DNA of 22,591 nt, taken from an uncultured Acetatifactor sp. (GTDB lineage Bacteria; Bacillota; Clostridia; Lachnospirales; Lachnospiraceae). Below the pieces are notes generated by a model. The model did no database searches and was not told the origin of the DNA. It was given only the letters and a program-made list of their open reading frames with translations. The position numbers were made by a program, and so were the translations under genes. The DNA lies in the NCBI GenBank assembly GCA_910584235.1, contig CAJTZD010000057.1, positions 1 to 22,591 on the forward strand, written 5' to 3'. This document shows positions 14,760 to 22,591 of this stretch, in pieces. Position 1 is the stretch's first letter. The number at the start of each line of letters is the position of its first letter.

Positions 14760-16130
14760 ATGGAAGAAAAGCATTCCAGGAAAGCTTTTACGGGAAAGCA
14801 GGCAGGAAAGCTGATTTTGCTGGCATTTTTGATTCTGGGCATACAGGCGGCGGTAAAGAGCTGCGGAGCGGTTTCCGTATCAGGGGGGCAGGACACTTTC
14901 GGCCAGGCTATGCTGAAGAGCATATGCGACGAGGCGCGGACAGTACTGTACGGATACTTCATGCCAGGCGCTTTGTTTATGGAGGAAAGCGGCAGAGAAA
15001 CCTCTTTTCTTTTTCAGGAGATAGACTGTATCTTCCCTTTTTACGGATATCTGGGAAGTCATATGGCAAGGGACCAAAGCGGAAGCACGCAGGATATCCG
15101 AACCATTTTGCTGGCAGAGGCGGAAGAGGAGACGGTGCCGCAGGAACCGCCCGCGGATCCCGGCACCGGCGGGAACAGTGTATCGGAGGAAGAGGAAGCA
15201 GCGGTAGGCAATGAGGGAGACGGCAGCGCCCCGGAACCGGACGACGCCACGGTACAGAACGGCGGACAGGATCTTGCGGATCTTTTGCGGGCGGAGAACG
15301 AAGCGGCTATGAACAGCCAGATCTCCGGGTTTACGCCCCATGAGAGGCAGACCCGGCTGGACATGGCGGCTTTGGAGGACTACGAAACTCTGATGCGGCA
15401 GTTTTATACTTTTGACGACAATACCGCAGCAGGCAGCGACCAGTTGAATGTACAGAAACTCATGAGCGAGGACATGACCATATCCAAAGAGGCGGAGGGC
15501 CCCCAGATACTCATTTACCATACCCATGCCCATGAAGCCTTTGCGGACTCCGAGCCCGGGGATATGTCGGATACCATCATGGGGGTAGGAGAGCGTCTGA
15601 CCCAAATTCTCACGGAGGAATACGGCTATCAGGTGCTCCACCACTTAGGACAGTATGACACGGTCTCCCGGGACGATTCCTATGCGGTGGCCCTGGGGGA
15701 TCTGGAGGCGCTCCTGCAGCAATACCCCTCCATTCAGGTCGTGATAGATTTACATAGGGATGCCATGCCGGAGGGCACCCGCCTGGTGATGGACTTAGAC
15801 GGCCGACCCACAGCCCGGTTTATGTTCTTCAACGGTCTGTCCAGAACCAAGACTACGGGCAATATCTCTTACCTGTACAATGAGAATCTGGACAGCAATC
15901 TGGCTTTTTCGTTCCAAATGCAGAAGACGGCTATGGAATACTACCCCAATCTGACCCGCAAGATTTTCGTCCGTGGCTACCGCTATAACATGCATTTGCG
16001 CCCCAAATCCCTTTTGATAGAGCTTGGGGCCCAGAATAACACACTGGAGGAAGTCCTCAATGCCTGCGATCCGCTGGCGCATATCCTGGACCTGGTACTG
16101 TCAGGGGAGAGCGCCGGGGATCAGCCCTGA
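14760..16130 (+). CDS. spoIIP: Stage II sporulation protein P (peptidoglycan hydrolase)
   Basis: A 456-residue membrane-anchored amidase/endopeptidase that works with SpoIID and SpoIIM to strip septal peptidoglycan and drive engulfment. One N-terminal membrane helix (about 16-33) is followed by an acidic, low-complexity linker (about 118-180) and the SpoIIP catalytic domain (about 235-450). Likely metal or catalytic residues are H254 in IYHTHAHEAF, E259, H332 in VIDLHRDAMP and E421 in LLIELGAQNNT. ATG 14760 is 14 nt after AAGGAAG; an in-frame GTG at 14745 is a possible alternative but overlaps that site. It follows gpr directly. The lepA gene that comes soon after in Bacillus is replaced here by a convergent glycosyltransferase gene 14 bp away. 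Confidence 0.95.
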   Translation: MEEKHSRKAFTGKQAGKLILLAFLILGIQAAVKSCGAVSVSGGQDTFGQAMLKSICDEARTVLYGYFMPGALFMEESGRETSFLFQEIDCIFPFYGYLGSHMARDQSGSTQDIRTILLAEAEEETVPQEPPADPGTGGNSVSEEEEAAVGNEGDGSAPEPDDATVQNGGQDLADLLRAENEAAMNSQISGFTPHERQTRLDMAALEDYETLMRQFYTFDDNTAAGSDQLNVQKLMSEDMTISKEAEGPQILIYHTHAHEAFADSEPGDMSDTIMGVGERLTQILTEEYGYQVLHHLGQYDTVSRDDSYAVALGDLEALLQQYPSIQVVIDLHRDAMPEGTRLVMDLDGRPTARFMFFNGLSRTKTTGNISYLYNENLDSNLAFSFQMQKTAMEYYPNLTRKIFVRGYRYNMHLRPKSLLIELGAQNNTLEEVLNACDPLAHILDLVLSGESAGDQP

Positions 16131-16144
16131 GGGAGAATGGTCTG

Positions 16145-19100
16145 TCATTTGGCCGTCAGCACCCAGCCCGGGAGCCAGCGCAGATAGTCCGACACAAAGG
16201 AAGCCTCCACGGGCTGGCCCGAAAGCACCGGATAGAACAGCAAAAACAGGGCGAAAACCGCCAGTCCGTACAGCCCGGCCGCAGTTAGGAAAGTACGCCG
16301 GGAGACTTTCTTCCCCCACTGTGTCATGCTGTATACGATCATCAGGACAACGAAAGCCACGCTGGGGAAGTAGTGGTAGATGAATGTGACCCGGGTCACG
16401 AAGAACCAGGGCAGGTACTGGGCCAGATAGCCGACGGTCAGAAATGCGGCTGTCCGGTCCTTTTTTCTGATTATAAGCCAGAGCATGTGCAAAAATGCCG
16501 GAATCCCCGCCCACCATACTGCGGGATTGCCGAAAGCGCTGATCCCCTCCCTGAGGCCCCCCTGGGCCGTCTGGGTGACGATGCGGGAATAGTACCAGAT
16601 AGGCCGCCTGATCACAGGCCACTCATACCATGCGGAGGCATAAGGATGGGAGGATTCCAGCCGGCTGTGATAGGAGAACATAGTGCTCTGGTTGCGCAGC
16701 ATTCTGTCTATCAGCCCCCTGTCTCCATAGTCTCTGAAAGGCAGGTAAGAGAGCAGATAGATGAAGACAGGAACGACTACGAAGAAGATCAGGCAAAACA
16801 GGATAGTCCGTCGTACATTCGCCGAAAAGCAGCTTATGATATGGGCATGAGAGATGCCGGCAGTCTCCCCCGCCGGATCCTCTGCCGCATAGAGATACTC
16901 CCGGTACCTGCGCCACAGGGATGCAAAGAAAAGCAGCGCAAGCCCTGCCCCGGCATAGATGCCCGTCCATTTGGAGGCGACGGCGAACCCCATGCAGATG
17001 CCGCAGGCGCCCAGGGGAAGCCAGGTCTTGCTTAATGCCGTGTCGTAGAAGCTGAGCGTCACATACCGATACATGAAATAGTACATCAACAGTACGAAAA
17101 ATGTGATAAACACATCGATAGTGGCAATCCTGGTCTGGGTGAAATGCATAAAGTCAAAAGAGAACAGGATACAGGCCAGGGCAGCGGGAACCGTCCTGCG
17201 GAATATGCTCCTGGCAAACAGATAGAGCAAAGGCACCATGGCAATGCCGAAAAGCGTACCCGCGATGCGCCAGCCAAAGGGATTCATGCCGCACAGGGCC
17301 ACGCCCAGGGCAATGAAGGCCTTTCCCATGGGAGGATGGGTATTCTCATAGGAAGTAAGCCCGTGGAGGAATTCATAGGCTGTGCGTCCGTGATAGATTT
17401 CGTCAAAATACATGCCGTTTCGGAAAGAGGGCTCCCCGGGACATAAATCCCATTCATCGAAAAGGGCAGGATAGTCCGAAGCGTTTTCGGGCGTCAGGAT
17501 CTCCCCCGCCTCATCCCGAAAGACCAGCTCCAGCACAGAAGCCTGGGTGTCCGTCAGGGTAAGGCGGATCCGGGAAGCCGGGGATTCCAGGGCAATGGTC
17601 TGCCAGGTAAAGACCTTACCGAAAGAGAGTTCTCCCCCAAAGGACCAATTCGGGTCCTCTTCCCCGGGTATCTCCCTTTTGGTTTCCAGCAGAAATGTCC
17701 GGTCATGCCAGGGCGCTATATAATAGGAGAGAGAGACCGGTACCCCGGAGCCGAAATTCAGCTCAACGGATTGACTCTGCGTCATGTCATAGGGGGTGAC
17801 GGGCGCTTTCCTTTCGCCCAGGTCATACAATGCAAAGCAGCCGTAGAGCACAGTGACAGCCAGCATACAGAGAATATCGGCTTTCCCCAGGGGGAGGCCC
17901 TGCCGGGAAGCGGATATAGGGGGGGCTTTCGGAGCCGGGGCCCTGTCCGGTCTGCTGCTGTAGTATCTGAAAGCGATTACATACAGCAGCGCCCCGCATA
18001 GCAGCATCCCGGCAGACACTGTCAGGATCAGCGGCGATTTCCTGTCATAGGCGGCCGGATTATAGAAAAACAGCACATCCGCCGTATTATAGAAATGCAA
18101 AATGCTCAGACAAATGTAACACAGATAAGTCAGCGGACAGGGTCTGCGAAGCTGGTCCGGCCGATAGATACAGGATAACAGCAGCAGCGCCAGCGCAGGA
18201 TAGAGATAGCGCTCATGCATGCGCACGGAAAACAGGAACACAGTGACTATGGTGAAAGCGGCCAGAAAAGGATATTTCGTCCTGGAGCTTCTGTTTTTCA
18301 GGCTGAGGAACAGGGTCAGAAATACGGCCGCGGCAATGGCAAACATGCCGTAGCCCACATAGGGGATGCCCAGAAAGGTTTTGTCCTGGCTGATCCAGTT
18401 AAGCCCCAGAAGCCCCCAGAGATTGCAGGCGTTTACCGCGGCATAAGGGTAGGACCCCAGAGTGTCCCCGAGCTGCGACACCACTTTGGACAGGCCGAAA
18501 GGGAGGCATAGGATGACGCCGCCCGCGGCCACGCTGAGGCATTGAGACAGGCAGCGGGCAAGCTCCGACGCGACTTTCCTGCCGTCCCGGCAGCCGGCTT
18601 TTTGCGCCGGCCAGATCCGGTCTATGGTGCCGGCCAGAAGAGCGGGGCCCAACAGCAGCATCTGAGGCTTGATCAGAAGCCCCAGGCCAAAGGCGATATA
18701 TGCGGGATACATTTTTCCGCGGATCAGGGAAAGGCACATGATCAGGGCAAACAGGGCGGGCAGCGAGTCCACCTGTCCCCATACGGAGGAATTCAGCACA
18801 ATGGCGGGATTGAACAGATAAGCGGCGCACAGAAAGAAAGCATGGCGCCCGGAGAGACGCCCCATGGCCTCCCGGCACAGAAGCACCCCGCAGGCCATGT
18901 CGGCGAAGATCGAGGGGAGCTTCAGCAGGATCAGATGGGCGGCGGAATAGTAGCCAATGCCGAAAATCCTGCGGATGCCGCCTGTCAGCCATAACAGATA
19001 GAGATATCCCGGCGGATAATCGGAGAAAAGTTCGGGAGAATAAAACTCTCCCGGCCCTGTCTCACAGAGTCTTTCGGCCCATGCGGCAAAACATGCGGTG

Positions 19101-19273
19101 TCGGAGCCGAATCCCTTAGACAGGGCGGCAGCCGTCACCCGCATGAGAAAAGCCAGCGCGAATAAGGCAATAAAGGAACCGCTCCCGGGCCCGGGACGTT
19201 TCTGTCCGGAAGCAATATGGCATACGCCCATAAGTAAGATTCCGGACAATGCAGCAAAATGGATGAAAATCAT
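16145..19273 (-). CDS. Dual-module GT-C glycosyltransferase (Gpi18-like plus PMT-like fusion)
   Basis: A 1042-residue polytopic protein with two glycosyltransferase-like parts. The N-terminal part (1-440) has many membrane helices, an acidic motif near the first loop (GFGSDTACFAAW, D58), DYPPGY (85-90) and FSVRMHERYLYP (348-359), as in Gpi18/COG5542-type mannosyltransferases. A soluble, beta-rich stretch (about 492-612) follows. The C-terminal part (about 613-1042) starts with MYFDEIYHGRTAYEFLHG (D624-E625) and ENTHPPMGKAF (643-653), the signature of protein O-mannosyltransferases (GT39/PMT), followed by further helices. Such enzymes use polyprenyl-phosphate sugars on the outer membrane face. 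ATG 19273 has AAAGGA upstream. Both modules have intact acidic motifs, so both may be active. Acceptor and donor are unknown. Confidence 0.87.
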   Translation of the reverse strand: MIFIHFAALSGILLMGVCHIASGQKRPGPGSGSFIALFALAFLMRVTAAALSKGFGSDTACFAAWAERLCETGPGEFYSPELFSDYPPGYLYLLWLTGGIRRIFGIGYYSAAHLILLKLPSIFADMACGVLLCREAMGRLSGRHAFFLCAAYLFNPAIVLNSSVWGQVDSLPALFALIMCLSLIRGKMYPAYIAFGLGLLIKPQMLLLGPALLAGTIDRIWPAQKAGCRDGRKVASELARCLSQCLSVAAGGVILCLPFGLSKVVSQLGDTLGSYPYAAVNACNLWGLLGLNWISQDKTFLGIPYVGYGMFAIAAAVFLTLFLSLKNRSSRTKYPFLAAFTIVTVFLFSVRMHERYLYPALALLLLSCIYRPDQLRRPCPLTYLCYICLSILHFYNTADVLFFYNPAAYDRKSPLILTVSAGMLLCGALLYVIAFRYYSSRPDRAPAPKAPPISASRQGLPLGKADILCMLAVTVLYGCFALYDLGERKAPVTPYDMTQSQSVELNFGSGVPVSLSYYIAPWHDRTFLLETKREIPGEEDPNWSFGGELSFGKVFTWQTIALESPASRIRLTLTDTQASVLELVFRDEAGEILTPENASDYPALFDEWDLCPGEPSFRNGMYFDEIYHGRTAYEFLHGLTSYENTHPPMGKAFIALGVALCGMNPFGWRIAGTLFGIAMVPLLYLFARSIFRRTVPAALACILFSFDFMHFTQTRIATIDVFITFFVLLMYYFMYRYVTLSFYDTALSKTWLPLGACGICMGFAVASKWTGIYAGAGLALLFFASLWRRYREYLYAAEDPAGETAGISHAHIISCFSANVRRTILFCLIFFVVVPVFIYLLSYLPFRDYGDRGLIDRMLRNQSTMFSYHSRLESSHPYASAWYEWPVIRRPIWYYSRIVTQTAQGGLREGISAFGNPAVWWAGIPAFLHMLWLIIRKKDRTAAFLTVGYLAQYLPWFFVTRVTFIYHYFPSVAFVVLMIVYSMTQWGKKVSRRTFLTAAGLYGLAVFALFLLFYPVLSGQPVEASFVSDYLRWLPGWVLTAK

Positions 19274-19350
19274 AGTTTTATAATCCTTTTAAATTTATTT
19301 GGATTTATTGTAACAAAAAAAGTGGTAGAAGGAAAGCTTTTGTGTTATAC

Positions 19351-19359
19351 TGATATAAT
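19351..19359 (+). promoter_or_regulatory. Extended -10 promoter of the ABC transporter genes
   Basis: TGATATAAT: an extended -10 (TG-N-TATAAT) with no good -35. Transcription would start near 19366, about 35 nt before the ATPase start codon. An overlapping TATACT at 19346-19351 is a weaker alternative. Confidence 0.5.
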
Positions 19360-19400
19360 GTGAGTGAAAACCAGTAGATGACAGGCTTTAAGGCCAGGGT

Positions 19401-20111
19401 ATGGATATGGACGCTTTCGTGAGCTTTCAGAATGTAAAAAAGGTATATAAGACAGGAGAGGTAGAGATCACAGCCCTGCACGATGTGAATTTTGAAATTG
19501 AGAAAGGGGAGTTCTGCGTCATTGTGGGCGCTTCCGGCGCGGGCAAGACTACGATCCTGAATATCCTGGGAGGCATGGATACCCTCACCGAGGGAGAGGT
19601 ATACCTGGACGGACAGAGGGTGTCGTCTTTTAACAAAAAGCAGCTGACCTCCTACAGGCGCTACGATGTGGGCTTTGTGTTCCAATTCTACAATCTGGTC
19701 CAGAACCTGACTGCTCTGGAGAATGTGGAGCTGGCGGCCCAGATCTGCAGGGAGCCGCTGGATGCGGCACTGGTGCTGGAGCAGGTGGGGCTAAGGGACA
19801 GATCGGCCAATTTTCCGGCCCAGCTTTCCGGCGGAGAGCAGCAGCGGGTAGCCATCGCCAGGGCTCTGGCCAAGAATCCAAAGCTTCTCCTGTGCGACGA
19901 GCCTACGGGAGCCCTGGACTACAACACGGGCAAGGCCGTGCTCAAGCTCTTGCAAAATACATGCAGAGAAGTGGGCAAGACCGTCATCGTCATCACCCAC
20001 AACCAGGCCCTGACGGCCATGGCAGACAGGGTGATCACAGTGAAGAGCGGCACCATTTTCAGTATGGAAAAGAATGAAAATATAGTCGATATTTCAGAGA
20101 TAGAGTGGTGA
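19401..20111 (+). CDS. ABC transporter ATP-binding protein (MacB/LolD/FtsE type)
   Basis: A 236-residue ATPase. Walker A is GASGAGKT (43-50), Q-loop Q95, signature LSGGEQQR (142-149), Walker B LLLCDEPTGALD (162-173) and switch H200. The DEPTGALD form and Y-loop region are typical of the MacB/LolD/BceA exporter class that pairs with FtsX-family permeases. ATG 19401 is chosen; ATG 19407 is also possible. The permease gene begins 4 nt after its stop, so they form one operon and one complex. It could in principle also serve the BceB permease at 3477-5474, but it lies 14 kb away with its own permease. Confidence 0.95.
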   Translation: MDMDAFVSFQNVKKVYKTGEVEITALHDVNFEIEKGEFCVIVGASGAGKTTILNILGGMDTLTEGEVYLDGQRVSSFNKKQLTSYRRYDVGFVFQFYNLVQNLTALENVELAAQICREPLDAALVLEQVGLRDRSANFPAQLSGGEQQRVAIARALAKNPKLLLCDEPTGALDYNTGKAVLKLLQNTCREVGKTVIVITHNQALTAMADRVITVKSGTIFSMEKNENIVDISEIEW

Positions 20112-20115
20112 GCCT

Positions 20116-22591
20116 ATGCGGGGAATCAGGAAGACGACTTTCAGGGAGATCAAATCCAGCTTCGGGCGTTTCATGGCCATTTTTGGCATCGTGGCGCTGG
20201 GAGTCGGTTTTTTTGCGGGCCTGAAAGTCACTACCCCGGCCATGGTGACCACTGTGACCAGGTATCTGGATCAGCATAAATTTTATGATCTGCGCCTGAT
20301 CTCCACTTTGGGATTCGATGAGGAGAACGTGGACTTCTTTGCCTCCGCCCTGGACGTAGACGCGGCGGAGGGCTCGGTTTCCTTTGACGTGCTCTATGAA
20401 ATAGGGGATGACTACGGCGGGGCCATCAAGACTTTCAGCCTGCCAAAGGAACTCAATACCTTAAAGCTCATATCCGGCAGGCTGCCCGAGACAGCCAGTG
20501 AGTGCGTGTTGGACAGCGGCAGCTTTGACAAGTCCGTGGTGGGAGGCGTGATCCGCCTGTCAGGGGACAATACAGAAGAGAACCTGGAACATTTTTCCCA
20601 TAAGGAATATACCATTGTAGGCCTGGTACAGTCCCCGCTTTACATCCAGTTCGAGAGGGGGAACACCTCCCTAGGCTCCGGGCGGCTGGACGGTTTTGCC
20701 TATCTTACCCCGGAGGGCTTTGACGTGGACTATTTCACCGAGGTCTATGTAAGCTTCCTGCCGGACTATGCGATCTACAGCGAGGACTATGATGCTTTCA
20801 TAGGGGAGAAAGAGTCCGTGTGGGAGGAGTTTGCCAGTACCCAGGCCCGGGACAGATATGAAAGGCTTTTTAACGAGGGAACCGAGAAGCTTGCGGACGC
20901 CCGGACACAACTGGAGGACAACCGGACCAGGGGAGAGGACGAACTGGAAGAGGCCAGGAAAACTTTAGAGGATGCGCAGAAACAGCTGGACGAGGGTGAA
21001 GAGGTCCTGGAGGATGCAAGGAAAGAACTTCTGGAGGGAGAGGAGACCGTCCGGGAGAAGCAAAAGGAACTGGAGGACGCCAAGGTCACCATTGCAGGCA
21101 AAGAGACGGAGCTTGCAGAGGGCGAGGCGCTGATCCTCCAAAAGGAGGCGGAGCTTACCGCTGCAAGGACTGCCATTGATACCAATGAGGTGGCCCTGCG
21201 CAGGGGGGAGAGGGAGCTTTCCGAGGGAAAGGCCCAGCTTCGGAGCGGCGAGTCCGCGGTGACAGTGACCAGGCGGGTCATAGACGAGAGCAGGCTCCAG
21301 CTTCAGGCCCAGCTGGAGGAACTTTACAAAAGCGGGGATGAACTGAGTCTCTCCCTGGCTGCCAGGCTGGAGGAGGCCCTGGCCAGGCTGGACCAGGCTG
21401 AGGCGGAACTTCAGGTTCAGGAGCAGGAGCTGGCGGCGGCCAGGGCAAAGATCGCGGAGAGCGAGGCGCAGCTGGACAGCGGCTGGGTGGCCATTGCGGC
21501 GGCAAAAGCCCAGCTGGAGGAGGGCAGGCGTGCCATGACGGACGCGAAGCTGGAAATCGAAAGCGGCCGTCAGCAGATTTCCGATGCGAAGCGTACCGTG
21601 GAGGAGGGGGAAGAAGCCCTTGTCCAGGCCAGAAAAGATCTGGAGGAGGGCAGGCAGACCCTGGCGGAAAAGGAAGCGGAGCTTGCGGACGCCAGGCAGG
21701 AATTCGCGGACGGACAAAAGGAGTACGAGGAAGCTAAGGCGGAATTTGAGGAAAAGATAGCGGAGGCCAGAGAGGAGATCGTCCAGGGGCAGAGAGACCT
21801 GAACGATCTGAAAAGGCCGGACACCTATGTGCTTGGCAGGGACACCAATCTGGGCTATGTGTGCTTCGAGAACGACTCGTCCATTGTGGAGGGCATTGCG
21901 AACATCTTTCCGGTGTTCTTCTTTTTGGTGGCCGCGCTGGTGTGCATCACCACCATGAACCGGATGGTGGAGGAGCAGAGGACCCAGATCGGGGTGCTGA
22001 AAGCTCTGGGCTACGGGGAGGCCACCATCATGTCCAAGTTCATGATCTATTCCGGCCTGGCGGCGTTTTCCGGCTGTATCTTCGGCTTCTTTTTCGGAAC
22101 CTGGGGCTTCCCGAAAGTCATTTGGTTCTGCTACGGGTTGATGTACGATACAGACCCTATTCTCTATGTGTTCAACTGGAAGCTGGCGGCGGTCTCCCTG
22201 GCGGTGTCGCTTTTGTGCTCCATCGGAACCACATGGCTTTCCTGCCGCATGGAGCTGTCTCAGGTGGCAGCTGCGCTGATGCGGCCCAAGGCGCCAAAGG
22301 CGGGCAAAAGGGTGCTGCTGGAATACCTGCCCTTTCTGTGGAAGCGGCTGGGCTTTCTGCGCAAGGTGTCCCTGCGCAACATCTTCCGGTATAAAAAACG
22401 TCTCTTTATGATGATAGTGGGCATCAGCGGCTGTACGGCTCTGCTGGTGACGGGCTTTGGCGTCAGGGATTCCATCGCGGACATAGCGGACAGACAGTTC
22501 GGCGAGATACAGACCCATGACCTGTCCCTGACCTTAAGGGACGCCGCGGATGAAAAGCTGCGGGAGAAGCTGGACAAAATGGAGGATATTG
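20116..22591 (+). CDS. FtsX-family ABC permease with long coiled-coil domain (partial)
   Basis: An open frame from ATG 20116 to the window end (825 codons, C terminus missing). One membrane helix (about 19-36) is followed by a mixed extracytoplasmic domain (about 40-235) and a very long coiled coil (about 240-568) built from Glu, Ala, Leu, Lys and Arg with recurring units such as ELEEARKTLEDAQKQLDEGE. Next come three FtsX-type helices (about 593-614, 643-665, 688-708), with EEQRTQIGVLKALGY as the coupling segment. A second repeat begins with RNIFRYKKRLFMMIVGISG (helix near 764-785), so the rest of the second FtsX unit lies beyond the window. It pairs with the ATPase directly upstream. Similar coiled-coil permeases occur widely in Clostridia; the exported substrate is unknown. 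Confidence 0.93.
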   Translation, partial: MRGIRKTTFREIKSSFGRFMAIFGIVALGVGFFAGLKVTTPAMVTTVTRYLDQHKFYDLRLISTLGFDEENVDFFASALDVDAAEGSVSFDVLYEIGDDYGGAIKTFSLPKELNTLKLISGRLPETASECVLDSGSFDKSVVGGVIRLSGDNTEENLEHFSHKEYTIVGLVQSPLYIQFERGNTSLGSGRLDGFAYLTPEGFDVDYFTEVYVSFLPDYAIYSEDYDAFIGEKESVWEEFASTQARDRYERLFNEGTEKLADARTQLEDNRTRGEDELEEARKTLEDAQKQLDEGEEVLEDARKELLEGEETVREKQKELEDAKVTIAGKETELAEGEALILQKEAELTAARTAIDTNEVALRRGERELSEGKAQLRSGESAVTVTRRVIDESRLQLQAQLEELYKSGDELSLSLAARLEEALARLDQAEAELQVQEQELAAARAKIAESEAQLDSGWVAIAAAKAQLEEGRRAMTDAKLEIESGRQQISDAKRTVEEGEEALVQARKDLEEGRQTLAEKEAELADARQEFADGQKEYEEAKAEFEEKIAEAREEIVQGQRDLNDLKRPDTYVLGRDTNLGYVCFENDSSIVEGIANIFPVFFFLVAALVCITTMNRMVEEQRTQIGVLKALGYGEATIMSKFMIYSGLAAFSGCIFGFFFGTWGFPKVIWFCYGLMYDTDPILYVFNWKLAAVSLAVSLLCSIGTTWLSCRMELSQVAAALMRPKAPKAGKRVLLEYLPFLWKRLGFLRKVSLRNIFRYKKRLFMMIVGISGCTALLVTGFGVRDSIADIADRQFGEIQTHDLSLTLRDAADEKLREKLDKMEDI

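Noticed and set aside
19401..20111. The ABC ATPase as the missing BceA partner
   Set aside because: It lies 14 kb away, is followed 4 nt later by its own permease and has its own promoter. Sharing cannot be excluded but is not supported by position.
20965..22518. A 517-codon open frame on the minus strand
   Set aside because: It lies wholly under the plus-strand permease, whose coiled coil and FtsX helices are clear. Long antisense frames are common opposite Glu/Ala/Leu-rich, GC-rich genes, and this one has no recognisable domain.

Overview
The window looks like chromosome of a spore-forming anaerobic Firmicute, most likely Lachnospiraceae (Clostridia). The evidence is moderately high GC with strong GGAGG-type ribosome sites, the sporulation pair gpr-spoIIP beside a divergent rpsT (also seen in Bacillus), a BceRSB-type antimicrobial-peptide module, and protein families common in gut Lachnospiraceae. 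The taxon is inferred; no rRNA or tRNA gene was found.

Region 1 (1-3476) is an eroded accessory stretch. It holds one intact AAA-ATPase/PD-(D/E)XK protein (290-2032), a small orphan ORF (2192-2557), a partial second copy of the nuclease 3' end (2827-3183), and, convergent with it, the broken remains of a DUF5131 (phage Gp37/Gp68-like) gene on the minus strand (3180-3429). The stop codons of the two remnants overlap.

Region 2 (3477-7463, minus strand) is a peptide-antibiotic sensing and export locus: OmpR-type response regulator, short intramembrane-sensing histidine kinase (ATGA overlap) and a BceB-type permease. The BceA ATPase normally next to BceB is absent. In its place is a 114-bp gap with a 9-bp direct repeat at 21-bp period and a hairpin with a U-run. 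The regulator has a clear promoter, and its transcript would begin with a perfect 10-bp hairpin.

Region 3 (7538-13260, plus strand) starts with mnmA, followed by three closely spaced genes: an unrecognised beta-rich protein, a four-CxxC zinc-ribbon protein with a C-terminal membrane helix, and a TPM-domain membrane protein with a Gly/Ser/His tail. Next come a PHP-family histidinol-phosphatase-like enzyme and, from its own promoter, a sugar phosphate isomerase/epimerase-like TIM barrel. A strong bidirectional terminator is shared with rpsT.

Region 4 (13264-16130) is rpsT (TTG start) divergent from gpr and spoIIP. GPR degrades small acid-soluble spore proteins at germination; SpoIIP is a peptidoglycan hydrolase for engulfment.

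Region 5 (16145-22591) has a minus-strand 1042-residue protein that appears to fuse two GT-C glycosyltransferase modules. Divergent from it is an ABC exporter pair: a MacB/LolD-type ATPase and an FtsX-family permease with an extracytoplasmic coiled coil of roughly 330 residues, cut off by the window end.

No CRISPR array, insertion sequence, integrase, attachment site or replication origin was found. The least explained parts are the three-gene membrane module (8785-11305), the BceB locus without BceA, the dual GT-C fusion and the remnant pile-up at 2.8-3.4 kb.
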